A DNA stretch of 64,000 nt. It comes from Burkholderiaceae bacterium (GTDB lineage Bacteria; Pseudomonadota; Gammaproteobacteria; Burkholderiales; Burkholderiaceae). Below, piece after piece: positions 1 through 10,016 of this stretch (position 1 is its first letter; every line of letters begins with the position of its first letter). The DNA is taken from NCBI GenBank assembly GCA_947448695.1, contig CANFOL010000007.1, positions 26,051 to 90,050 of the forward strand, given 5' to 3'. The notes under the pieces are model-generated. The model was not told the DNA's origin and did no database searches. It was given only the letters and a program-made list of their open reading frames with translations. A program made the position numbers and the translations under genes.

Positions 1-2
1 TT

Positions 3-1466
3 GCACTTTCGATTGCGGGTATAAAAATCACTGTGGCATTAGTGTTGATATTTTTTGTTGGACAAAAAATATTTAGCTCATGGTTTAGGTTAGTCGCAGG
101 CTTTCGATCCCAAGAGCTATTTATGTTGAATGTTTTTTTGATAGCAATTGGTATGTCAGCAATAACCTATTTTTTTGGGTTGTCGATGGCTTTAGGCGCT
201 TTTATGGCGGGCATGTTGATATCAGAGACGCCTTATCGATACCAGGTTGAAGAGGGAATTGCCTCATTTAGAGATATTTTATTAGGCCTATTTTTTATTA
301 CCGTGGGGATGATGGTAGACATCAATGCCCTTGTAAAGGAATTTCATCTAGTTTTATTTTTATTCTTCGCAGCTCTACTTTTTAAATTTATCATTATTGC
401 TGGTTTAGCAAGGCGCTTTGGATCTTCCTCGGGAGTGGCAATTCGAACAGGTATTTGTTTAACGCAGGCAGGTGAATTTGGCTTTGTATTAATTAATCAA
501 ATTGATCAATTAGATTGGATTGACCCTAGTTTGTCTCAAGCTGTTTTAGCCGCAATGTTATTGTCTATGTTAGTTGCGCCTCTATTAATTCAATATAGCA
601 ATACTATCGCACTACGCCTTTCAAAAAATGAATGGTTTAGTCAATCGGTGGATTTAACAAAAATTGTGTCTCAAAGCATCCAAAACGATCAACATGTCAT
701 TATTTGTGGATTTGGAGAGACTGGGCAACATGTGGCAACGATGTTAGAAAATGAAGGCATTAGTTACATCGCTTTAGACTCAGACCCAACACGTGTTCTC
801 CAAGCAAGTGAAGCGGGTAAATCAGTTGTTTATGGAGTCTCTCAAAGCTCGAACAATCTCATTGCTGCAGGGATTGTTCGTGCAAAAGCAATTGTGATCA
901 CTTTTCGATCTGTTCAAGAGTCAATTAAAGTGATACAAAAAATTGAAGAGTTGAATCCGGGTATTCCAATTTTAGCTCGAGCAAAAGATGATGCAGAAAT
1001 GAATAAATTAATTTTGGCAGGAGCAACACAAGTTATCCCTGAAAAAGCTGAGGGTAGTGTTATGTTAGCTGCACAAGTATTATCTTTAGCGGGGGTTCCT
1101 TTGCGCCGTGTTATGAGGCGTGTTAGTGAGGCAAGAGAAGATCGTTATGGAAAATTACGAGGATATTTTCCAAGTAATGATGAAGAGGGCGCTGATGATG
1201 TTGATGCCATTCGATTAAGTACTATTCATTTGAAATCTCAAATGAATGGAGTTAATAAAAACTTAGAGTGGATAGAAAGTCTTGGAGTAGTGGTACAAAA
1301 TGTTAGGCGAAAACTTGATGGAAATAAAGCATATAAAAAATTAGAACCTTCTTTAGAGTTACTTTTGGAGTCAGAAGATATTATTGTTTTGGCAGGCAAT
1401 ATTGAAACATTACATCAAGCTGAAAAATTAATTACAAAGACCATCAAACTTAAAGTAAAGGCTTGA
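3..1466 (+). CDS. CPA2-type monovalent cation:proton antiporter with C-terminal TrkA-N domain (KefB/YbaL-like), 5'-truncated by window edge
   Basis: Frame is open to the window edge upstream of the listed start; multi-TM Na+/H+ exchanger segment ([20 protein letters not shown]) followed by TrkA-N Rossmann motif [15 protein letters not shown]. Confidence 0.85.
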   Translation, partial: ALSIAGIKITVALVLIFFVGQKIFSSWFRLVAGFRSQELFMLNVFLIAIGMSAITYFFGLSMALGAFMAGMLISETPYRYQVEEGIASFRDILLGLFFITVGMMVDINALVKEFHLVLFLFFAALLFKFIIIAGLARRFGSSSGVAIRTGICLTQAGEFGFVLINQIDQLDWIDPSLSQAVLAAMLLSMLVAPLLIQYSNTIALRLSKNEWFSQSVDLTKIVSQSIQNDQHVIICGFGETGQHVATMLENEGISYIALDSDPTRVLQASEAGKSVVYGVSQSSNNLIAAGIVRAKAIVITFRSVQESIKVIQKIEELNPGIPILARAKDDAEMNKLILAGATQVIPEKAEGSVMLAAQVLSLAGVPLRRVMRRVSEAREDRYGKLRGYFPSNDEEGADDVDAIRLSTIHLKSQMNGVNKNLEWIESLGVVVQNVRRKLDGNKAYKKLEPSLELLLESEDIIVLAGNIETLHQAEKLITKTIKLKVKA

Positions 1467-4305
1467 GATATTTCCCTGTATAACTTCCTTTAACCTTGAC
1501 AACAACTTCTGGGCTACCTTCGGCGATGATTAGACCGCCCCCAGAACCGCCTTCAGGCCCCATATCAATGATCCAATCAGCAGTTTTAATAACATCGAGA
1601 TTATGTTCAATAATCAAGATGGTATTACCTTGCTCTCGTAAAGAAAAAATAACTTCTAGCAGTAATTGAATATCTTGAAAATGTAGCCCTGTAGTTGGCT
1701 CATCCAGAATATATAAAGTTCTACCAGTATCCCGCTTAGACAGTTCTAATGAAAGTTTTACTCGTTGCGCTTCACCACCAGAAAGAGTTGTAGCACTTTG
1801 CCCTAGTTTGACATATCCCAAACCTACATCTAATAAAGTTTTTAATTTACGCTTGACTACCGGGACGGCTTCAAAGAATTCAAAAGCTTGTTCAATGGTC
1901 ATTGATAAAACTTCGTGAATATTTTTGCCCTTATAGCGTACATCCAGAGTTTCGCGGTTATAGCGTTTTCCATGGCAGACGTCACAAGGAACATAGACAT
2001 CGGGTAAAAAATGCATTTCTACCTTAATTACGCCATCACCTTCACAGGTCTCACACCGACCACCTTTAACATTAAAAGAAAATCTACCTACTTCATAACC
2101 TCGTTCACGTGATGCAGGAACACCAGCAAAAAGCTCACGGATTGGCGTAAATAGTCCAGTATAGGTAGCAGGGTTAGAGCGTGGCGTTCTACCGATTGGG
2201 GATTGGTCTACGCTAATAATTTTATCGAAATGCTCAAGACCATCAATCTCTGTATAAGGCGCAGGTTCTGCAATTGATCCATATAAATGTTTCGCCACCA
2301 CATGGTGCAGAGTGTCATTAATGAGAGTAGATTTACCAGATCCAGATACACCGGTAATGCAAGTCAGAAGACCTACAGGAATTTTAGCAGTTACTTCTTT
2401 TAGATTGTTTCCAGTTGCACCATGGATAGTAATCCATCGATCACTTGGTTTTCTTCTTGCGGCGGGAATCGATATTTTTTTCTTACCACTCAAATATTGA
2501 CCCGTTAAAGAGGCTTCATTTTTTTCGATTTCTGCAGGCGCCCCTATAGCGACGACTTTTCCACCATGCACTCCAGCACCAGGTCCTATGTCTATCACGT
2601 AATCAGACGAGCGGATCATATCTTCATCATGCTCGACAACCAGAACGGAGTTGCCTAAGTCACGTAGGTGAACTAATGTTTTAATGAGACGATCATTATC
2701 ACGTTGATGAAGTCCAATGGAAGGTTCATCTAGAACATACATTACGCCTGTAAGACCAGAGCCGATTTGTGAAGCCAAGCGAATGCGTTGTGCTTCTCCA
2801 CCTGATAGGGTGTCAGCACTTCGATCTAAAGATAAATAATTTAGGCCCACATCGTTTAAAAACTTCAGTCGAGCAGAAATTTCTTTAATGATTCTGTCGG
2901 CAATTTCCCGTTTAGCACCTTTTAACTCAAGAGAAGAAAAGTAAGTGTAAGCTTCTTTAAGAGGCAGATTACTGACTTCAAAAATTGCTCTACTTTGTTC
3001 GCCTTCGCCAACTTTTACAAATCTTGCTTCCTTACGAAGTCGACTACCTTCACATTCAGGGCATATTTGTATATTTTGATAACGTGCTAACTCTTCTTTG
3101 ACTGCAATCGAATCAGTTTCGCGATAACGTCGTTCAAAATTAGAAATAATGCCTTCAAAGGCGTGAGGCTTAGAAACAGCAACACCTTTTTCATTGAGGT
3201 ACTCAAATGGTATTTTTGTTTGACCAGAGCCATGCAAAATTAAATCTTGAGCCTTTTTACTTAATGAATCAAAAGGTTTTTCTAAGTCAAATTTGGCATA
3301 GTCAGCTAAGTTTTGCAACATTCTAAAATAAAACTGATTGCGACGATCCCAACCTTTAATTGCGCCTGAGGCCATTGAAAGCTCTGGGTGTGCAACGATT
3401 CTTTTGGGGTCAAAGAAAGATACATGGCCTAAACCATCACAACTAGGGCAAGCCCCCATCGGATTATTAAAAGAAAATAATCTAGGCTCTAATTCTTGTA
3501 GGGCAAATGAGCAAACTGGGCAGGCAAATTTATGTGAAAACAAAAATTCTTCCTCGGTATCCATATTGACAGCCAATACTCGACCATCCGCCAAGCGAAG
3601 AGCTGTTTCAAGCGATTCCGCCAACCGCTGTTTAACATCTTGTTTTACTTTGATTCGGTCAACAACGACTTCAATGGAGTGCTTATCATTTTTTTTAAGA
3701 GTTGGGAGCTGATCTACTTCATGAACCACAGGCTTGGCAATATGGGTTGTACCACCACCACTTCGGATTCTAAATCTAACAAAACCCTGGGATTGTAAAT
3801 CCTCAAATAAATCCGTAAACTCGCCTTTGCGATTGCTCACTACCGGAGCTAGGATCATTAATTTCGTATCCTCTGGCATGGCTAAAATATGGTCCACCAT
3901 CTGCGAGATACTTTGTGCCTCTAGAGGCAAGTGATGCTCAGGGCAATGGGGTGTTCCTGCTCTTGCAAATAACAGTCTTAAATAATCATGTATTTCAGTA
4001 ACCGTACCAACGGTTGACCTTGGATTATGGCTAGTCGCCTTTTGCTCGATAGAAATAGCTGGGGATAAACCTTCAATAGAATCAACGTCTGGTTTATCCA
4101 TCAGTTGAAGAAATTGTCTAGCGTAAGCTGAAAGTGACTCAACATATCGACGTTGTCCCTCAGCATAAAGGGTATCAAACGCCAAAGAACTCTTTCCAGA
4201 TCCAGATAAACCAGTAATCACAACTAATTGGTTTCTAGGTATGTCTAGATTGATGTTTTTTAGATTGTGGGTGCGAGCACCGCGGATTTGTATAGTATCG
4301 TTCAT
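1450..4305 (-). CDS. uvrA: UvrABC system protein A (excinuclease ATPase)
   Basis: 951 aa, two Walker A motifs ([22 protein letters not shown]), two ABC signatures (LSGGEAQR), CxxC zinc motifs. Confidence 0.98.
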   Translation of the reverse strand: MNDTIQIRGARTHNLKNINLDIPRNQLVVITGLSGSGKSSLAFDTLYAEGQRRYVESLSAYARQFLQLMDKPDVDSIEGLSPAISIEQKATSHNPRSTVGTVTEIHDYLRLLFARAGTPHCPEHHLPLEAQSISQMVDHILAMPEDTKLMILAPVVSNRKGEFTDLFEDLQSQGFVRFRIRSGGGTTHIAKPVVHEVDQLPTLKKNDKHSIEVVVDRIKVKQDVKQRLAESLETALRLADGRVLAVNMDTEEEFLFSHKFACPVCSFALQELEPRLFSFNNPMGACPSCDGLGHVSFFDPKRIVAHPELSMASGAIKGWDRRNQFYFRMLQNLADYAKFDLEKPFDSLSKKAQDLILHGSGQTKIPFEYLNEKGVAVSKPHAFEGIISNFERRYRETDSIAVKEELARYQNIQICPECEGSRLRKEARFVKVGEGEQSRAIFEVSNLPLKEAYTYFSSLELKGAKREIADRIIKEISARLKFLNDVGLNYLSLDRSADTLSGGEAQRIRLASQIGSGLTGVMYVLDEPSIGLHQRDNDRLIKTLVHLRDLGNSVLVVEHDEDMIRSSDYVIDIGPGAGVHGGKVVAIGAPAEIEKNEASLTGQYLSGKKKISIPAARRKPSDRWITIHGATGNNLKEVTAKIPVGLLTCITGVSGSGKSTLINDTLHHVVAKHLYGSIAEPAPYTEIDGLEHFDKIISVDQSPIGRTPRSNPATYTGLFTPIRELFAGVPASRERGYEVGRFSFNVKGGRCETCEGDGVIKVEMHFLPDVYVPCDVCHGKRYNRETLDVRYKGKNIHEVLSMTIEQAFEFFEAVPVVKRKLKTLLDVGLGYVKLGQSATTLSGGEAQRVKLSLELSKRDTGRTLYILDEPTTGLHFQDIQLLLEVIFSLREQGNTILIIEHNLDVIKTADWIIDMGPEGGSGGGLIIAEGSPEVVVKVKGSYTGKYLKPLL

Positions 4306-4341
4306 AATTATTAGCTCAACTCATTAATATAGTCTTTTCTT

Positions 4342-5541
4342 ATGAATTCGTCAGAACTACGCGCATCTTTATCTTTATCAGGCATTTTTGCCCTGAGAAT
4401 GCTAGGGTTATTCTTAATCTTACCGATTTTTAGTTTGCATGCCCATGGCTTGCCAAATGGAGATAATGCCCTTTTAGTGGGTACAACTATCGGTATATAT
4501 GGCATCGTACAAGCCTTCTTTCATATTCCCTTGGGCATTCTTTCAGACCGAGTGGGGCGCAGAATGGTGGTTATGGGGGGGTTAGGTTTATTCGTTTTAG
4601 GAGCGATTATTGCCGCCTCACACGACGATTTATATTGGATTTTGGTTGGTCGGGCCATTCAGGGGGCGGGAGCAATCTCTGCAGCAATTACTGCTTGGGT
4701 TGCAGATTTGACTAGAGAAGAAATTAGAACTCGTGCGATGGCGCTAATTGGGGGTAGTATTGCGATTAGTTTTGCGATATCGATCGTAATTGCCGCGCCT
4801 TTGTATCAATCTTTGGGTATGCCTGGCATTTTTTGGATGATGGCTCTATTGGGTGTTTTTGCCATCTTGGTGGCATGGAAAGTTGTACCAAGCGCCCCGC
4901 TCACGTTCGCACCGCAGCCAGTTGGAACAACATCTAATTTAAGTCGCTTTATGAAGGTGCTAAAAGACCCTGAACTTTTCCGATTAAATATTGGCGTTTT
5001 AATTTTGCATGCTTCGCAAGTAGCGCTATTTTTAGTTATTCCTAGTATGTTAGTTAACAATGAGTTAGCTTCAAGTGCACATTGGAAAGTTTACTTATCA
5101 GTTTTAGTCGCTTCTCTATTTGTTATGGCGCCGATGTTAATGCGCGCAGAAAAAAAGAATCGGTTGGCGTTTCTTCTGAAAGTGTCTGTTGTTTTTATGT
5201 TATTAGCTCAAACCTATTTTGGTGTCATCATTTTCGGAAACTACCAAAATATTTGGACAATCAGTTTTGGATTATTTTTATTTTTTATTGGGTTTAATTT
5301 ATTAGAGTCACTACAGCCTTCTTTAGTTTCTAGATTTGCTGGGGATAACCGTGGTGCAGGCCTTGGGATTTATAACACCACGATGTCTATTGGATTGTTT
5401 TTAGGAGGAATTTTAGGCGGCGCTATTTATGGGAATTTTGGAAGTCTGGCCATCTTTGAAATTGATGCTGTTTTGCTGCTTGTGTGGCTTATAATTGCGG
5501 CGAAGATGTCAGAACTGCCTCCCAAAGTAAAAATGCAATAA
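4342..5541 (+). CDS. MFS transporter
   Basis: 399 aa, about 12 TM, MFS motif ILSDRVGRRMVV. Confidence 0.9.
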   Translation: MNSSELRASLSLSGIFALRMLGLFLILPIFSLHAHGLPNGDNALLVGTTIGIYGIVQAFFHIPLGILSDRVGRRMVVMGGLGLFVLGAIIAASHDDLYWILVGRAIQGAGAISAAITAWVADLTREEIRTRAMALIGGSIAISFAISIVIAAPLYQSLGMPGIFWMMALLGVFAILVAWKVVPSAPLTFAPQPVGTTSNLSRFMKVLKDPELFRLNIGVLILHASQVALFLVIPSMLVNNELASSAHWKVYLSVLVASLFVMAPMLMRAEKKNRLAFLLKVSVVFMLLAQTYFGVIIFGNYQNIWTISFGLFLFFIGFNLLESLQPSLVSRFAGDNRGAGLGIYNTTMSIGLFLGGILGGAIYGNFGSLAIFEIDAVLLLVWLIIAAKMSELPPKVKMQ

Positions 5542-5559
5542 ATAAGGAGCTAGGGGTCT

Positions 5560-5587
5560 TTGTACTATGTCTAGTAAGAGATACAAT
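5560..5587 (+). promoter_or_regulatory. candidate sigma70 promoter for ssb
   Basis: TTGTAC - 16 nt - TACAAT upstream of ssb. Confidence 0.4.
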
Positions 5588-5631
5588 GTTTTGATAGGTA
5601 AGTTTGATATCAATTAATTCGGGAGAGTGTT

Positions 5632-6078
5632 ATGGCGTCAGTAAATAAAGTAATTATTGTTGGAAATGTTGGAAGAGATCCAGAGACTCGTGTTCTGCCG
5701 AGTGGTGACGCGCTTACAAATATTTCTGTAGCAACCTCTGACCGTTATAAAGACAAAGCCACAGGTGAGATGAAAGAAACAACTGAGTGGCATCGCATTA
5801 CCTTTTTTGGAAAACTCGCAGAAATCGCTGGGCAGTACTTAAAAAAAGGTTCACAAGTTTATGTTGAAGGCAAACTACGAACAAGAAAATATACAGATCA
5901 AGCCGGTGTCGAAAAATACTCTACCGAAATAGTGGCCGATTCAATGCAAATGTTAGGTGGAAAAATGAGTGAAACTGGCGGAGGCGCTTCTGCACCAAGC
6001 TATTCAAAAGAAAGACCTGAAATTTCTAATACGGCTAGTTCAAGTCTTGGCCAAATGGATGACGATATTCCGTTTTGA
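5632..6078 (+). CDS. ssb: single-stranded DNA-binding protein
   Basis: OB-fold N-term [20 protein letters not shown]; acidic C-terminal tip MDDDIPF. Confidence 0.98.
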   Translation: MASVNKVIIVGNVGRDPETRVLPSGDALTNISVATSDRYKDKATGEMKETTEWHRITFFGKLAEIAGQYLKKGSQVYVEGKLRTRKYTDQAGVEKYSTEIVADSMQMLGGKMSETGGGASAPSYSKERPEISNTASSSLGQMDDDIPF

Positions 6079-6098
6079 AAAATGCGGTCATGAATCTA

Positions 6099-6133
6099 AA
6101 GGCTTGCTATTGCCTAGCAAGCCTTTTATTTTT
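6099..6133 (+). terminator. intrinsic terminator downstream of ssb
   Basis: AAGGCTTGCTA-ttgcc-TAGCAAGCCTT followed by TTATTTTT. Confidence 0.85.
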
Positions 6134-6958
6134 GGGCCATGGGGTATTAAAATCTGTACGAAAAGGATTAATATCTAGACCACCGCGGCGCGTGTATCTA
6201 GCATAAACCGTGAGTTTCACGGTTTTACAATTTGCTTTGATATCACAAAATATTTTTTCCACACAGTGCTCATGAAACTCTTGATGATTGCGATAAGAAA
6301 CAATGTAGCGCAATAAATTTTCTTGATTAATTGCCGGTCCCGTATAAGAAATAAAGATGCTAGCCCAATCAGGTTGACCAGTTACCGGACAATTACTTCT
6401 TAATAAATTAGAAAAAAGAGTTTCTTCAATCGGTGCCGAACTCGAATCAGAACTTAACCAGTTTGGATTTGGCAAATCTTGCGGATCAATTTGTAGGTCT
6501 AGTCGATCAAGTAATGTGCCCTCAGTTTGATCGAAAGAAAGCTTGGACCATTCCCCTGGATTAAGAACAGTAATGGAGACTTTACTTTGACAACATGCTG
6601 ATAAGTCCTGAGAGATTCTTGATTGAACTTCTTCTGGGCTAAAAAAACGCTCGTAATTCAGGCTATTTAAATAAAGCTTCAGAGATTTTGACTCAATCAT
6701 GAAAGGAGAATCAAAGGGGATTTCAATTTGAGCAATAGCGACTTCGGGCTTTCCTTTAGGACCTAGCCAAGATAATTCATAGGCATTCCAAATATCGACA
6801 CCCATAAAAGGTAAGGTATTGCCATATTGAAGTAAAGCCCGATGCGCACTTCGAGGAATTGGGAAGAGTAGCTCTGGACTATATTTATCAGGGTTGGCGC
6901 TGGTTTTACCTAGAGGGGCAGCGGATAAATGACCTGTTTGGACTAATTGATCTGTCAT
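6107..6958 (-). CDS. queF: NADPH-dependent 7-cyano-7-deazaguanine reductase
   Basis: Long two-domain QueF; motifs YELSWLGPKGKPEVAIAQI, SNLLRSNCPVTGQPDWASI, YTRRGGLDINPFR, C-term RLARQ. Confidence 0.95.
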   Translation of the reverse strand: MTDQLVQTGHLSAAPLGKTSANPDKYSPELLFPIPRSAHRALLQYGNTLPFMGVDIWNAYELSWLGPKGKPEVAIAQIEIPFDSPFMIESKSLKLYLNSLNYERFFSPEEVQSRISQDLSACCQSKVSITVLNPGEWSKLSFDQTEGTLLDRLDLQIDPQDLPNPNWLSSDSSSAPIEETLFSNLLRSNCPVTGQPDWASIFISYTGPAINQENLLRYIVSYRNHQEFHEHCVEKIFCDIKANCKTVKLTVYARYTRRGGLDINPFRTDFNTPWPKNKRLARQ

Positions 6959-7869
6959 ACCTGACCGCCGGGCTTATTGGTAATGCCTGAAATCACCTGA
7001 CCTGTAGGCGCAACCTCAGCTGCTGCTTCACAGTGACCGGTTTGATCATCAAAGAAAAAATCAGGCGCAAATTCTCTTAAAAAATCAGACTTATTTAAAC
7101 CGCCAAGAAACATGGCTTCATCAATGTCTACTCCCCAACTCATGAGTGTTCGGATAGCTCTTTCGTGAGCAGGAGCAGATCTTGCTGTAACGAGAGCTGT
7201 TCGAATGCGCATTGCTGAGTCTGGGCTAGAGTTTTGTAATTGGTGCAGAGCTTCTAATAGAGGTTTAAATGGACCTGGGGGAAGTGGTGTTTTCGCTAAA
7301 TGAGTTTCATGCTTAACAAATGCATCTAAACCTTTTGATTGAAATATTCTTTCAGACTCATCCGAAAATAATACAGCGTCGCCATCGAATGCAATTCGGA
7401 TTTCTTGCGGATTGGATTCTGCAATTTTAACTGATTGGGGATAAACCAGGGCGGCAGGAAAGCCAGCAAGAATCGTTTCCCTGACATCATTTTCATTAGC
7501 GGACAGAAATAAATTAGCATGCAGCGATCTTAAGTAATGGTAGGGTGGGCGGCCGCGAGTAAACACGCCACGCTCTAGTTTTAGACCTGCATGCTCTGCC
7601 GATCTAAATACACGTAAACCACTAACTGGATCATTTCTTGAAAGAATCACTACTTCGACTCGGGCAACATGCTCAGTATTAAATTGTAATAATTTTTTTA
7701 CTAACGGAAATGCTACTCCAGCTTTGGCGGGAATGGCTAGACGCTCTTGTTGGACACGCATGTACGCGCTATCATTTGTGGCCTCAAAAACGCGATTTTC
7801 TTCTTCGAAATCGAATAAGGCCCTTGAGGAAATCGCGACGACGAGCTTGCCGGACAATGAAAAACTCAT
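6955..7869 (-). CDS. 5'-nucleotidase (PF06189-type)
   Basis: Motifs RIAFDGDAVLFSDESERIFQ, VTARSAPAHERAIRTLMSWGV, DFFFDDQTGH. Confidence 0.85.
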   Translation of the reverse strand: MSFSLSGKLVVAISSRALFDFEEENRVFEATNDSAYMRVQQERLAIPAKAGVAFPLVKKLLQFNTEHVARVEVVILSRNDPVSGLRVFRSAEHAGLKLERGVFTRGRPPYHYLRSLHANLFLSANENDVRETILAGFPAALVYPQSVKIAESNPQEIRIAFDGDAVLFSDESERIFQSKGLDAFVKHETHLAKTPLPPGPFKPLLEALHQLQNSSPDSAMRIRTALVTARSAPAHERAIRTLMSWGVDIDEAMFLGGLNKSDFLREFAPDFFFDDQTGHCEAAAEVAPTGQVISGITNKPGGQV

Positions 7870-7872
7870 AAA

Positions 7873-9393
7873 TTATTTTAAAAAGAGTTGATAAGCTGGG
7901 TGCTCGCTTTCATCCCAGTAACGATAGCCCGTACCCTTCAGAAAATCTTTAAATTCTTTATTATTTTTTTGGGGCACTTGCAGCCCTACCAAAATTTTTC
8001 CATAATCGGCGCCATGATTACGATAATGAAAAAGGCTAATATTCCAATAGGGGGACATGGCATTTAAAAAATTCATCAACGCCCCTGGGCGCTCAGGAAA
8101 TTCAAAGCGGTAGAGTAACTCATTTTCTGCCAAGGTAGATCGTCCGCCTACCATATGACGCAAATGGGATTTAGCTAACTCATCGGCTGTTAAGTCAATC
8201 GTATCAAAACCAGATTTGATAAACTCTTTGGCAATATGGGCACTATCCCCATGTTTCTGGGTAGAGATACCAATAAAAATATAGGCTTTTTTGGCATCAG
8301 AAATACGGTAGTTAAATTCAGTGACATTTCGTGTCCCGATCAAGGAACAAAAACGTTTAAAAGAGCCCCTTTCCTCCGGGATTGTGATTGCAAATACCGC
8401 TTCTTTTGATTCACCAACGTCAGCTCTTTCCGCCACAAATCTTAAGCGACTAAAATTCATATTAGCACCACAAGCAATGCTAATAAATGTTTTGCCCGTG
8501 CATTTTTTTTGGGCAACATATGCTTTTAGGCCTGCAATTGAGAGTGCTCCAGCTGGCTCTAGGATACTTCTTGTATCAGTAAATACATCATTAATTGCCG
8601 CGCAGATTGCATCGGTATCGACAGTAATGATTTCGTCTACAACTTTCTGGCAAATTTTAAATGTTTCTTTACCAACCAATTTCACGGCAGTACCATCGGA
8701 GAAGAGCCCCACTTCTTTTAGCGCAATCCGCTTACCCGCATCAATTGAGCGTTTCATTGCATCGGAATCTACTGTTTGAACTCCGATAATTTTAATTTCA
8801 GGACGAATAGCTTTGATGTAAGAGCCAATACCAGCAATGAGACCACCACCACCTATGGCCACAAAAATTGCTTCAATTGGACCTTGATGTTGACGCAGAA
8901 TTTCCATGGCAATAGTGCCTTGACCTGCAATGACGTCTGGATCATCAAACGGGTGCACGAAGGTAAGGTGATTTTTCTTTTCTATTTGCAGAGCGTAATC
9001 ATATGCATCGTTATAGGAGTCACCAAAAAGAACAACCTTAACCCATTTTCCACCGCGTTCTTTTACAGCGTCAATCTTTACCTGTGGTGTGGTAATTGGC
9101 ATCACAATCGTGGCAAGACATTCTAGCTTGGCTGCGCCCATGGCTACGCCTTGAGCATGGTTACCTGCAGAAGCTGCAATGACCCCTTTTGCTAGTTGAG
9201 ACTTGCTGAGGTGGGCCATTTTGTTATAAGCCCCACGTAACTTAAAAGAAAATACGGGTTGGTTATCTTCGCGTTTTAAAAGAATATGGTTGTTTAGGCG
9301 TTTAGATAAGTGCTGAGCATGCTCAAGTTCAGTTTCTCGGGCAACATCATAGACTTTGGCGTTTAAAATTTTTCGTAAATAGTCGTTTTGCAT
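7873..9393 (-). CDS. ilvA: threonine ammonia-lyase, biosynthetic
   Basis: 506 aa; PLP motif FSFKLRGAYNKM, C-terminal ACT-like regulatory domains. Confidence 0.95.
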   Translation of the reverse strand: MQNDYLRKILNAKVYDVARETELEHAQHLSKRLNNHILLKREDNQPVFSFKLRGAYNKMAHLSKSQLAKGVIAASAGNHAQGVAMGAAKLECLATIVMPITTPQVKIDAVKERGGKWVKVVLFGDSYNDAYDYALQIEKKNHLTFVHPFDDPDVIAGQGTIAMEILRQHQGPIEAIFVAIGGGGLIAGIGSYIKAIRPEIKIIGVQTVDSDAMKRSIDAGKRIALKEVGLFSDGTAVKLVGKETFKICQKVVDEIITVDTDAICAAINDVFTDTRSILEPAGALSIAGLKAYVAQKKCTGKTFISIACGANMNFSRLRFVAERADVGESKEAVFAITIPEERGSFKRFCSLIGTRNVTEFNYRISDAKKAYIFIGISTQKHGDSAHIAKEFIKSGFDTIDLTADELAKSHLRHMVGGRSTLAENELLYRFEFPERPGALMNFLNAMSPYWNISLFHYRNHGADYGKILVGLQVPQKNNKEFKDFLKGTGYRYWDESEHPAYQLFLK

Positions 9394-9429
9394 AGTCAGA
9401 AGATTATCATAGAGCGACTAGAATAACTT

Positions 9430-9924
9430 ATGGAATCCTCAATACAAGCCTTTTTTCAGGCAATTTCAGTACCCTGGGTGGGTTTAACATCCGTTGGGGT
9501 AATGTCTTTTTTAGCAGCCACTTTGCTACCATTTAGCTCTGAAGCCGTGTTTTTTGCTTACTTAGTTAATTTCCCAGATGATGTTTGGCCTTTAATTACA
9601 GTAGCTAGCCTTGGAAACGTATTAGGAGGGGTGGTCAATTGGTATATTGGCTATTTTGCAAAAAACGCCACCGACTCCCTTCATTCTTCAAAAAGCCAGT
9701 CGGCAGCTAAATTAACCGCTTACCTTCGTCAATTCGGCTCAAAAAGCTTACTTTTTTCATGGGTACCTATCATTGGAGATCCCTTAACCGTTTTTGCAGG
9801 ATGGTCAAAATTACCTTTTTGGCCTTGTTTTATTTATATGACAATTGGAAAAATCTTAAGATACATGTTTGTAGCCATTGCATACTTAATTAGTAACAAT
9901 TCCTTAAGTACCTTTTTTACGTAA
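9430..9924 (+). CDS. YqaA/DedA-like small membrane protein
   Basis: FSSEAVFFAYLVNFPDDVWPLITVASLGNVLGGVVNWYIGYF motif of the YqaA family. Confidence 0.8.
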   Translation: MESSIQAFFQAISVPWVGLTSVGVMSFLAATLLPFSSEAVFFAYLVNFPDDVWPLITVASLGNVLGGVVNWYIGYFAKNATDSLHSSKSQSAAKLTAYLRQFGSKSLLFSWVPIIGDPLTVFAGWSKLPFWPCFIYMTIGKILRYMFVAIAYLISNNSLSTFFT

Positions 9925-9953
9925 AAACGATAAAAATCCTCTATTGAGAAAAA

Positions 9954-9977
9954 TTAGCAAAGAATTTAGCAAAGAAT
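9954..9977. repeat. perfect 2-copy tandem repeat, 12-bp unit TTAGCAAAGAAT
   Basis: ttagcaaagaat ttagcaaagaat read directly. Confidence 0.95.
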
Positions 9978-10016
9978 TGCACCCTCAATTAGAATAGTCT
10001 TTTAGGTGAAAACACG

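Noticed and set aside
3338-3712. 124-aa + strand ORF opposite uvrA
   Set aside because: Antisense shadow ORF in a strongly conserved gene; no domain signature
8321-9126. 152-aa and 116-aa + strand ORFs opposite ilvA
   Set aside because: Antisense to conserved ilvA; composition typical of shadow frames
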